From: an uncultured Lachnospiraceae bacterium
Lineage (GTDB): Bacteria; Bacillota_A; Clostridia; TANB77; CAG-508
Reading direction: 5' to 3'
DNA length: 9,220 nt
Assembly: GCA_947165105.1 (NCBI GenBank)
Contig: CAMUZC010000064.1
Location: forward strand, 1-9,220
The notes beneath the pieces were generated by a model. That model was given only the letters and a program-made list of their open reading frames with translations. It had not been told where the DNA came from and ran no database searches. How positions within the stretch are numbered: the first letter of the stretch is position 1; every line of letters begins with the position of its first letter. The position numbers were made by a program, and so were the translations under genes. Below are positions 1 to 7,479 of this stretch, piece after piece.

Positions 1-2
1 AT

Positions 3-401
3 AAAAAATCCCCTAATTCCCCTATTTTAAAAAATTGTTTTAACGCATTTTGGGTTGGTGGGCTGATTTGTTCTATCGGTCAAATAATAATGGATTTTTG
101 CATGTATAAAGGATTAGATCAAACTTCCGCATCAACCGTTGTTTCTATCGTATTAATTGGTGTTGCAGCTTTGCTTACTGGATTGAATATCTTTAATAAA
201 ATCGGAAAATTTGCTGGTGCAGGTTCATTAGTTCCTATTACCGGATTTGCAAACTCTATTGTTTCTCCTGCTATCGAGTACAAATCTGAGGGGTATGTAA
301 TGGGTGTTGGTGGTAAAATGTTTACTGTTGCAGGGCCTGTTCTTGTATTTGGTATTTGTACATCTGTGCTTATTGGAATTATTGCAACGTTATTCTCTTA
401 A
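3..401 (+). CDS. spoVAC: Stage V sporulation protein AC, 5'-truncated
   Basis: This is the C-terminal part of an SpoVA-family membrane protein. The reading frame is open back to the window edge, so the gene starts outside; 132 residues are visible. The family forms a channel in the spore inner membrane that moves dipicolinic acid during sporulation and germination. Assignment to SpoVAC rather than SpoVAE rests on the segment FAGAGSLVPITGFANSIVSP followed by EYKSEGYVMGVGGKMF and an AGPVLVFG helix. This closely follows what I recall of SpoVAC; SpoVAE has a different, shorter central segment. The N-terminal part shows the family's FWVGGLICSIGQ helix. Several hydrophobic membrane segments are evident. 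In many spore formers spoVAC is followed by spoVAD and spoVAE, but here a terminator follows at once, so it is the last gene of its transcript. No promoter is visible. Confidence 0.85.
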   Translation, partial: KKSPNSPILKNCFNAFWVGGLICSIGQIIMDFCMYKGLDQTSASTVVSIVLIGVAALLTGLNIFNKIGKFAGAGSLVPITGFANSIVSPAIEYKSEGYVMGVGGKMFTVAGPVLVFGICTSVLIGIIATLFS

Positions 402-474
402 AATAAAAATGGACAGTTCTAAACTGAAGTGAACTGCTAAAAGTTCTCTTCTCAATAAAACTGTCCATTTATTT
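401..474. terminator. Bidirectional terminator between converging spoVAC and addA
   Basis: A perfect 10-bp inverted repeat, AAATGGACAG (407-416) and CTGTCCATTT (461-470), lies between the two converging stop codons. Both strands have an A/T-rich tail after the stem: ATTTATTT on the plus strand and a T-rich run on the minus strand. The 44-nt interior holds a second possible small stem, CAGTTC (414-419) with GAACTG (431-436). The location and symmetry suit a rho-independent terminator serving both genes. Confidence 0.75.
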
Positions 475-3400
475 AAATCTCTATTAACTTTTCTAAATAA
501 ACTGAGTAAATATAACACTTATCTACATTTCTTCTTAGAGCCTGCTCCAATGCTTTTTTATATATCTCTAATTGTTTTCTATATTTCTCAACTAATTCGT
601 TTTCCTTACCTTTTTCAACATAATCAGTTTTATAATCTACTAAAACAATTTCGCCTTCTTGATTAATAAAATACAAATCTATGATACCTTGAACTAATAT
701 ATTATCATCGATTCCATTTCCATAAACCTCGTCAGCTGTTAAACTAATGTAAAATGGTTGTTCTTTATATACTTTCTTAGCATTTTTTAATTGTTTAAAC
801 AAATCTGATTTTGTATAAGAATATAACTTATACATGTTAATAGCTTCACTTTCAAGTTTAGTTATTAGCTTTCTTCGAACGAGATCATCTACTAATTCTT
901 GTAACATTTGTTTAGTATATTCTTTATGCTCATCTAGCTTTTGGAAGCATAAATGCATTAATGTTCCTTTTTGTGCGCCAGTGATTTTGGTATCTTCATT
1001 TAGGAATTGTGGTCTGGCTACTGCAAATTTTGATTCTTGTGTTTCACTGTCTTTATCCTGTTCATTTAATTCTTCAATAGATATAATTTGTTCATTATTC
1101 TCCGCTTCTTTCAATTTTGTAACAGATGTTTTGGTTGGAATAACTGCAGATTCCATATAGTAGTACTTCCATTTCAAAACTTTTGCTAATTCATTTGTTG
1201 ATGATTTTTCAACTTCATTTGCTCTTTTATTTAATCTAGTTACAATATTATCCTCTTCATCCACACTTTCTTCCTCTGTTAAATCCTTTAACAAATCAGC
1301 TTTTTTTATAACATTTAATTTCATATATTTACCTATATTATCAATATTATTAAAATACACTAATTCAATCCAATCTAAATATGATTTGTATTTTTTTAAT
1401 AATACATGATTAATTTCTTTTTTGTCGGTTTTATACATTTGAACTAAGCCTTCTTTTTCTTTAAACGCCTTTTCAATATCTTTACATACTCCTGTTATAA
1501 TCAATTTTTCCTTAGCTCTTGTTAATGCAACATATAAAACTCTCATTTCTTCAGATAACGTTTCAACTTTGGATTTTAGTCTAATTGCCTCTTTTGCAAG
1601 TGTAGTGTATTCTATTTTTTTATCTGCATTTATGTATTTCGGTCCAAATCCCAAGTCTTGATGCAATATAATATTATCGTTTAAATCTTGTAAATTGAAT
1701 TGTTTTCCCATACATGACAAAAATACAACAGGAAACTCTAGACCTTTACTCTTGTGAATACTCATAATTCTTACAACATTTTCATTTTCACCTATTAATT
1801 TTGCTGATGATAAATCACCACTATTTGAATGAAGCTTATCTATAAAATTAATGAAATTAAACAATCCTTTAAAACTTGCTGATTCATATTGTTTTGCTCT
1901 TTCAAATAGCATTTTTAAATTAGCTTGTCTTAATCCACCATTTGGTAATAGTGTTACGTAATTGTAGAAATTTGTATCACTATAAATTTGCCATATTAAC
2001 TCATCTAGAGCCATATATTTTTCTTCACTTTGCCATTTTTTTAAATTATGCAAGAAATTCTCTAATTTATTTTTTAGTTCAACATTTTCTGCTTCCTCTG
2101 CAATTGTTGTTTTTGAATTATCATGGCTGTTTTCTTCATCAAATTTCTTTAATTCTTCATATTTGTTTTTTACAGATTCGTAGAAAGATATATTTTTATC
2201 ATTTCCTCTAATTTCAACCAATTCATTATCTGTAAATCCTCCTATGCTTGACCTTAGAACAGTTACTAAAGGTATATCTTGCATTGGGTTATCTATGACT
2301 TTCAACAAGGACATTATAGTTTGAATTTCCATTGTTTCTAAGTATTCTGAAGATACATCACTAAATACAGGCATATTCAAATTAGAAATTTCTTTTTCGA
2401 AGATTGGAGCTGAAACTTTTGTTGAACGAAGTAAAACTACTACATCTTTATATGTGATTTTTCTATATCCTTTTTTTCTATCATAAACCATATAGTCACT
2501 ATCTATTAATTCTTTAATTTTTTTTGCAACATATTTTGCTTCTAATACAACGTCTTCGATTCTTTCTTGGGATTCATTTACTTCGTCATTTGGATCTGCT
2601 TCTTCTGATTTTTCATTTGTATTATCCACATTTTCTTCACTTACATCTTTATAAATGTCAACTTCTGGTGGTTTTAAATCTATTATATTTAGTTCTGCTA
2701 TCCCAGCATAATTGTCTTTACAATTTTCATCCTCTGGTTCTGGATAATTTGCACCTAAATTTAAGAACTCATTTTCATCATAACAAATATCCCCTAATTT
2801 ATTGCTCATAATATTTTCAAAAACTAAGTTAGTTAAATCTAATACATTTTCCCTACTTCTAAAATTCTTAAATAGTTGAATTTTCATTCCCGTAGTAATA
2901 GGTTCACCTTTTAATTTATATGTCGCGTATTTTTCTAAGAACAGTTCTGGCCTTGCTTGTCTAAATTTATAAATACTTTGCTTAACATCTCCAACCATAA
3001 AAATATTATTTCCTCTTGATACACTTTTTAAAATGTACTCTTGAACAAGGTTACTGTCTTGATACTCATCTATTGCAATTTCTTCGAATTTATCTTTATA
3101 TTTTTTTGCAACATCGGTTTCACGAATTACGCCATTTTCGTCTTCTTTTAATAGAATATTCAAAGCAAAATGTTCAATATCATTGAAATCTACTATATTT
3201 TTTTCTTTTTTTCTTGCAGCAAATTTTGATGTAAACTCTATCACTAATTGTTTGACCGCATTTAATACATCATACATTTCATATATATCACTATTTGCTT
3301 GTTTAGAATTATAAATCAAATACTTTTCAACTGTTGCAGCCACTTTTTTCTTGACACTATCTCTTATTTCTTTTGCTTCATCCTTGCACTCTAATGTAAT

Positions 3401-4268
3401 TTTTCTATCAGAAGGCCACTTAGGCCATGCAAGAGTTAGTGCACTGTTATAAGCTGACTCCCATAAATCTGCGCTATTTCTTATTTTTTCTAAATTTTCA
3501 ATATCATTGCTAATAACTATTTGAAATTTTTCTAATTCTTCAAATTTTGATAAATTTGCTTCAACTTGTTTTAGTTTCAATATAGAATCTGTTAATTCTT
3601 CTTTAAAATTCTCTAATAAAATCTGTCCCCATACTGTTTCCGAAAAATCATTTTCCAATTTATCTTTTAAATTAAACTTTTCAACCTGCTCTATCAACCA
3701 TTTTTCTGGGAAAGGACTACTTTGAATAAATCTATATACATTTAAAACTAATTGTCTTAAGTTTTCATCCCCTCGATAGTTTGTGTATGTATTTAGAAGT
3801 CTTTCAAAATCTTTATCTTCATTTACATATTTCTCTTCAAATAAGTCATCAATAATCTCTTGTTTTAAAAGCTCAATTTCAGCTGTATCGGCAACTCTAA
3901 AGTTTGCTGAAGTATCTATCTCATAAAAATTATTTCTTATTACATCCAAACAAAATGAGTGAATTGTACTAATATTGCACTTATTTAATAACACTATTTG
4001 TCTCTGTAAATCCATATTAGTAGGATCATCTTCAATTTTTTTATAAATCGCTTCTAAAATTCTTTCCCTCATTTCACTTGCTGCCGCGCTTGTAAATGTA
4101 ACTATTAAAATTTTATCTATATCAACTTTATCATTTATAACTTTATTTATAATCCTCTCAACCAAAACAGCTGTCTTACCACTACCGAGCAGCTGCTGCC
4201 ACCAAAATATTATTTCCTTTTTCACTGATAGCCAATGATTGTTCTTTTGTCCATTTAACTTCTGACAC
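473..4268 (-). CDS. addA: ATP-dependent helicase/nuclease subunit A (AddA), frameshifted in Walker A
   Basis: AddA is the UvrD-like helicase and nuclease subunit of AddAB, which resects double-strand DNA breaks up to Chi for recombination. All helicase motifs are visible: Ia TFTSAAASEM, II DEYQD (near residue 400), III GDVKQSIYKFR (near 426), V MSIHKSKGLEFP (near 835) and VI VALTRAKE (near 913). The C-terminal RecB-type nuclease motif is GIIDLYF...VDYKTD (near 1210). The best start is GTG at 4268, with AGGAGGT at 4275-4281 and 6 nt spacing. It reads VSEVKWTKEQSLAI, the usual AddA beginning. That frame runs into a TAG because one extra base (plus-strand G4187) splits AAAA from GSGKT. Without it the protein would be 1,264 residues, close to the usual 1,230 or so. 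The longer uninterrupted frame from 4384 is an artefact: its first 66 residues come from the repeat leader and an out-of-frame N-terminus. The gene is either a sequence error or a real inactivation. The partner addB is not adjacent. Confidence 0.9.
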
Positions 4269-4274
4269 TTATGT

Positions 4275-4281
4275 ACCTCCT
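4275..4281 (-). promoter_or_regulatory. Ribosome binding site fixing the addA GTG start
   Basis: On the minus strand AGGAGGT is followed by ACATAA and then GTG at 4268-4266. It is the only strong Shine-Dalgarno site near the gene start, and the GTG frame opens with the conserved AddA N-terminus. This is what shows that the longer frame beginning at 4384 is not the true start. Confidence 0.8.
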
Positions 4282-4290
4282 GAATTTCAG

Positions 4291-4361
4291 TGAGACATTT
4301 GGGGACGGTCTTTTTTTGTCTCATTTTTGAGACACTTCGGGGACGGTCTTTAAATGTTTCA
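4291..4361. repeat. Two tandem GGGGACGGTC palindromic repeat units
   Basis: There are two copies of a unit of about 34 bp whose cores, GGGGACGGTC, begin at 4301 and 4339 (38 bp apart). Each unit has TGAGACA on its left (4291-4297 and 4328-4334). On the right it has TGTCTCA (4317-4323, perfect) or TGTTTCA (4355-4361, one change). Each unit can therefore fold around its core. The adjoining half-sites TGTCTCA-TTTT-TGAGACA (4317-4334) can form an alternative perfect 7-bp hairpin with a 4-nt loop. From memory, similar GGGGACGG/CCGTCCCC-plus-GTCTC units are scattered in Clostridia and related genomes and are sometimes linked to REP-associated transposases. No such transposase is in this window. The pair fills most of the addA leader between its promoter and its ribosome binding site. 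Confidence 0.8.
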
Positions 4362-4372
4362 CATTTTAGTCC

Positions 4373-4401
4373 AGTATATAACATCTAATCCGTTTTTTCA
4401 A
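4373..4401 (-). promoter_or_regulatory. Sigma-A-type promoter of addA
   Basis: On the minus strand TTGAAA (4401-4396) and TATACT (4378-4373) are separated by exactly 17 bp, each one base from consensus. Transcription would start near 4366. This leaves a leader of about 98 nt that contains both GGGGACGGTC units and the ribosome binding site. The promoter implies addA is expressed independently of the upstream spoIIQ gene. Confidence 0.6.
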
Positions 4402-4438
4402 TACGAAAAATTTTATAAAACAAAAGAGCTGTAGAGTA

Positions 4439-4649
4439 GTAAAAATGTCGAAAAATGTCAGCTAGATAAATATATTGAAACGAAGTACAAGGTGCGCAGT
4501 TGGCAAGGTTTGCCAAAAGGCGTAAAAGGAACAAAATAAATAATTACTTTTTTCTTTTCAACAGTTCCTTTTACCTTTTGACAAAGCCGAGCCAGCAAAC
4601 CTACGTAGTTCAATATATTTATCTAGCTGACATTTTTCGACATTTTTAC
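4439..4649. repeat. 211-bp foldback element with 41-bp perfect arms (element 1)
   Basis: The outer arms, 4439-4479 and 4609-4649, are exact reverse complements over 41 bp. Inside lies a less perfect region with GCGCAGTTGGC (4494-4504) facing GCCAGCAAAC (4591-4600). The centre is a further stem: AAAAGG/TAAAAGGAAC (4515-4532, with a 2-nt CG bulge) against 4564-4579, with a loop of 31 nt. The whole element can fold into one long hairpin. It sits 22 bp after the spoIIQ stop and upstream of the addA promoter, so it may act as a transcript end or insulator. No protein is encoded. The inner core matches the element at 8509-8623. It could be a miniature inverted-repeat transposable element, a structured RNA, or a large terminator; I do not recognise a named family. 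Confidence 0.85.
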
Positions 4650-4671
4650 GGCCACCTATAAAAAAACAAAC

Positions 4672-5520
4672 CTACTTCACATACATCTCCGGATCCACAG
4701 CTACTCCATCTTTCAAAATTTCAAAATGCAAATGCGGATCATCTAAAATTTCAAAAGTTGCCGAATTACCTACAGTTCCCAAAGTTTGTCCTGCTTTTAC
4801 ATTTTCACCAACAACCACAAATTCAGCTGTTAACAAATTAGAATAAACTGAAGTAAATCCATTCTCATGTTCTATTACAACTGTCAGACCATATCTAGGA
4901 TCATTTTTTATTGACTTAACTACACCATCTGAAGATGATTTAACAATTGTAGTCTTATCCGCTTTAATGTCTATTCCTAGATGTGTTGTCCATTCTTTTA
5001 AAGTTTCTGAATATATTAGTTTATCTTTTCCATAGTGCTTAACAACTTCCCCCTCAACTGGCATTGTGAATGTAGGATCTTTTTGTGTATCTTCATTCTC
5101 TTTCACAGCTTCACTATTTACAGGATTAACATCTTCATCTGAAAACGATTCAATATTTGAAGTTGTCGCTGTATTTGTATCTGTTTGCGTATTTATACTT
5201 GTTGACGAATTGTCATCGCTTTTGTTCTCTTTAGCAGTAGTGTTTTCTGCTTCATCTTCAATCTTTACCTGAACACTATTTTCTTCATCAATCTCTTTAT
5301 AATCTTTCAACTCATCTACTTTTTTACCAATTGATGAATTAGCTTGTTCAATTGAATTCTGCTCTACATCATTTCCTTGACCAATTTGTAAATTATTCTT
5401 ATTCTTTTTATTTGTAAAGACGTTAAACAATATTATAAAAAGAATTATTGCAGCAATAGCACCTCCCAATGAAATATAAATAATTTGATTAATATTTTTC
5501 TCTCTTAAAGTTTTTGCCAT
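4672..5520 (-). CDS. spoIIQ: SpoIIQ-like forespore M23/LytM metallopeptidase-fold protein
   Basis: In the family, SpoIIQ sits in the forespore membrane, reaches into the intermembrane space, and binds mother-cell SpoIIIAH during engulfment. The 282-residue protein has a short cytoplasmic N-terminus and one membrane segment (about residues 12-36, IIYISLGGAIAAIILFIILF). A low-complexity Asn/Ser/Thr/Glu-rich linker follows (about 37-148), then a C-terminal LytM domain (about 150-282). The zinc/catalytic signature looks complete: His180 and Asp184 in HLGID, and His263/His265 in PHLHFE. As in described clostridial homologues, and unlike Bacillus SpoIIQ, it may bind zinc. The start is ATG 5520, with AAGGAGG at 5535-5529 and 8 nt spacing; an upstream in-frame TTG at 5583 lacks support. 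It lies directly after spoIID, 95 bp away, with a possible sigma-F promoter between. A generic M23 peptidase is the alternative, but the context favours SpoIIQ. Confidence 0.8.
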   Translation of the reverse strand: MAKTLREKNINQIIYISLGGAIAAIILFIILFNVFTNKKNKNNLQIGQGNDVEQNSIEQANSSIGKKVDELKDYKEIDEENSVQVKIEDEAENTTAKENKSDDNSSTSINTQTDTNTATTSNIESFSDEDVNPVNSEAVKENEDTQKDPTFTMPVEGEVVKHYGKDKLIYSETLKEWTTHLGIDIKADKTTIVKSSSDGVVKSIKNDPRYGLTVVIEHENGFTSVYSNLLTAEFVVVGENVKAGQTLGTVGNSATFEILDDPHLHFEILKDGVAVDPEMYVK

Positions 5521-5547
5521 AATGTATTCCTCCTTTTTCTTTAGTTG

Positions 5548-5576
5548 AATTATTTCCAGTTTAGTGAATTTTATAC
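5548..5576 (-). promoter_or_regulatory. Candidate sigma-F promoter of spoIIQ
   Basis: In the spoIID-spoIIQ gap the minus strand has GTATA (5576-5572) and GGAAATAATT (5557-5548), 14 bp apart. The Bacillus sigma-F consensus is roughly GYATA, then 15-16 bp, then GGNNANAHTR. The match is good in both boxes but the last base differs and the spacer is one short. The start would fall about 20 nt before the spoIIQ start codon. Forespore expression of spoIIQ under sigma-F is established in Bacillus; its use here is inferred. Confidence 0.4.
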
Positions 5577-5615
5577 ATTCCAAAATAGAACATTTTAGAC
5601 ATTACGCCAACCCCA

Positions 5616-6668
5616 TCACATTGACACAACTTCAACTCCAACATAGAAATGTTTTATTATATCTTCACATCCATAACCTTGCTTAGCTAAACTATCTGCA
5701 CCTGTTTGACTCATGCCTACTCCATGTCCATATCCGGTTACTTTAAACTTAATATTATCACCTATTTCTATATTGAAATTAGCTGATTTTAATCCAAAAA
5801 TTGTTCTAATCTCAACTCCTGATAAATTGTAATTTCCTATTTTTATTGTTTTAATTCTTCCTCCTGTTGTATATTCTAGTATTTGAATGCAATTATCTTC
5901 TTCAAAATTAATAATAAAGTCTGAATATTTATCTTTAATCTTCGAAACAAACTCTTCCTTACTTAATTCCACTTCTGAGCTATATTGTTCATATCCATCT
6001 TCTCCAGATGTTTCCACTGTCTGAAGATATGGATATCCACTTCCACCCCATACATTTACAGGTGCTTCAGTAGCCCCACCACTGTTTGAATGGAAAAATG
6101 CATTTATAGGTTTTCCATCATAAGTAATTATTTTTCCCTTTGTTTCATTAACTGCATATACAATCTTACTCCAATTTTCTTCTTGTTTGTCTTCGTCCCA
6201 TCTTGCAAATCTGCCTTCTTTTGTAATCCAAGCTTGACAACATGTTGAATCGTCACATATCTGCGCTTCTCCATGTTTAGATTGATTTTGCATAATTTTA
6301 TATATTGTATATGTTCTAGCCACAATTGCCTGTGCTTTCAGAGCTTCTATATCAAAATCTACTGGCATTTCTGCAGAAACAACTCCATATAAATATTCAT
6401 CCAAGTTCATTTCTTCAATAGTATTGGTCTTAGTGTGTAAAACTTTTATTGTACTATAATCATTATAGTTGTATGGAGTTGAATCAACTTTACTGTAATC
6501 AATTCCATGATTCAAATTGTTTTGTTCTTCTTGATTATTTTCAAAATCACCTGTTCCTTGTTCTTCACTAACAATAGTTTTACTTTCAACTGTAACTCTT
6601 GTAAAACAGAATGGTATTATGAATGTTAATATTACTAAAGTTAAAACATATAAAACTATTTTTTTCAT
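5616..6668 (-). CDS. spoIID: Stage II sporulation protein D, peptidoglycan lytic transglycosylase
   Basis: SpoIID cleaves peptidoglycan glycan strands at the engulfing mother-cell membrane, working with SpoIIP and SpoIIM. The 350-residue protein has an N-terminal membrane anchor (about residues 3-22), an acidic/Asn-rich linker (about 30-70) and the SpoIID domain after that. The conserved LYGVVSAEMP places the expected catalytic glutamate at Glu100, followed by ALKAQAIVARTY. Further family marks are HSNSGGATE (about 193-201), the VWGG.GYPYL loop and GYGHGVGMSQTGA (about 312-324). The Cys138...Cys143-Cys144 segment resembles the metal-binding loop of clostridial homologues, but with Cys where I expect His. 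The start is ATG 6668, with GGAAGGA at 6682-6676 and 7 nt spacing. An in-frame TTG at 6728, inside sigF, has no supporting site. It follows sigF by 49 bp and probably continues that transcript; Bacillus spoIID is sigma-E controlled, and I found no convincing sigma-E promoter here. Confidence 0.92.
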   Translation of the reverse strand: MKKIVLYVLTLVILTFIIPFCFTRVTVESKTIVSEEQGTGDFENNQEEQNNLNHGIDYSKVDSTPYNYNDYSTIKVLHTKTNTIEEMNLDEYLYGVVSAEMPVDFDIEALKAQAIVARTYTIYKIMQNQSKHGEAQICDDSTCCQAWITKEGRFARWDEDKQEENWSKIVYAVNETKGKIITYDGKPINAFFHSNSGGATEAPVNVWGGSGYPYLQTVETSGEDGYEQYSSEVELSKEEFVSKIKDKYSDFIINFEEDNCIQILEYTTGGRIKTIKIGNYNLSGVEIRTIFGLKSANFNIEIGDNIKFKVTGYGHGVGMSQTGADSLAKQGYGCEDIIKHFYVGVEVVSM

Positions 6669-6717
6669 ATTTTTATCCTTCCAGAATGTATTTTCATGTT
6701 TAATTGCTCTTAAAGCC

Positions 6718-7437
6718 TTATACTGCAAGCATTTCTTTCATATCTGATAATACTCGTTTTTCAATTCTAGAAACTTGAACCTGACTTATTCCAAGCACTT
6801 TTGCTACCTGTGATTGAGTACTCCCTCTGAAATATCTTAATAGAATAATTTTTCTATCCCTTTCATCAAGCCTATTTATAGCATCCTTCAAAACAATTTT
6901 GTCAATTATATTCTTTTCATTCTCATCATTTGCTGGAATCTTATCTAATATATTTCCTTCATTTTCATCTTTATAATTCACATCATAAATTGAATCCACA
7001 CAATTTACTGAATCTAGAGCTGCTGCAATTTCTTCTTTGGCAACCTTCAGTATTTTAGCAATCTCCTCTAATTTAATTTCTTCACCTTTTTTATTTAGAT
7101 GTTCCTTTTGTATTTCTCTTATTTTCACACATAATTCTTTTGTACTTCTACTAACTTTAATTGGCCCATCGTCTCGTATAAATCTTTTTATTTCACCTAA
7201 TATATATGGAACTGCATATGTTGATAGTTGGACTTCGAAATTCGTATCAAATCTTCTAATCGATTTTATAAAGCCGAGTGAACCAATCTGATATAAATCT
7301 TCTAATTCATAGCCTCTCTCTTTAAATCTTCTTACAATGCTCCAAATTAGTCCTGAATTGCTTTCAACTAATTTAGACATTGCTTCTTCGTTTCCCTCTT
7401 TGGCTTTAATAATATCCTCAACACTGTTTTCGTACAT
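6718..7437 (-). CDS. sigF: Forespore RNA polymerase sigma factor sigma-F
   Basis: Sigma-F is the first forespore-specific sigma factor, held inactive by SpoIIAB until SpoIIAA releases it after septation. The 239-residue protein has sigma-70 region 2 (about residues 25-95, with ELEDLYQIGSLGFIKSIRRFD and GEIKRFIRDDG), region 3 (about 96-150, KVSRSTKELCVKIREIQ) and region 4 (about 185-238, with the helix-turn-helix SQVAKVLGISQVQVSRIEKR). The length is typical. Sigma-G is similar, but the position directly after spoIIAB identifies sigma-F. At residues 69-72 it reads VQLS where relatives usually read VRFS, just before TYAVP. The start is ATG 7437. Its nearest Shine-Dalgarno-like run, AAGGAAGG (7460-7453), is 15 nt away, which is unusually far; no better start is visible between. 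It follows spoIIAB by 42 bp as part of the spoIIA operon. Confidence 0.95.
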   Translation of the reverse strand: MYENSVEDIIKAKEGNEEAMSKLVESNSGLIWSIVRRFKERGYELEDLYQIGSLGFIKSIRRFDTNFEVQLSTYAVPYILGEIKRFIRDDGPIKVSRSTKELCVKIREIQKEHLNKKGEEIKLEEIAKILKVAKEEIAAALDSVNCVDSIYDVNYKDENEGNILDKIPANDENEKNIIDKIVLKDAINRLDERDRKIILLRYFRGSTQSQVAKVLGISQVQVSRIEKRVLSDMKEMLAV

Positions 7438-7479
7438 ATTATTTAATTTAAGCCTTCCTTTCTATCTTTTGTTTTATAT

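Noticed and set aside
834..2811. Plus-strand open frames opposite addA
   Set aside because: They lie antisense to conserved AddA coding sequence, have no recognisable domains or ribosome binding sites, and show composition expected of shadows.
4269..4384. N-terminal extension of addA from an upstream start at 4384
   Set aside because: It translates the GGGGACGGTC repeats, overlaps the -10 region of the likely promoter, has no ribosome binding site, and reads the true N-terminus out of frame up to the insertion at 4187.
4439..4649. CRISPR array or integron attC site
   Set aside because: There is a single large inverted repeat, with no regular direct repeats or spacers, no integrase-type core sites, and no associated genes.
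5521..5583. Longer spoIIQ beginning at a TTG at 5583
   Set aside because: It would cover the candidate promoter and the AAGGAGG site that clearly serves ATG 5520.
6669..6717. Sigma-E promoter for spoIID (AATACATT)
   Set aside because: The -10-like word would put the transcript start inside the ribosome binding site and no matching -35 box is present.
6669..6728. Longer spoIID beginning at a TTG inside sigF
   Set aside because: There is no ribosome binding site, while ATG 6668 has GGAAGGA at 7 nt and starts directly with the membrane anchor.
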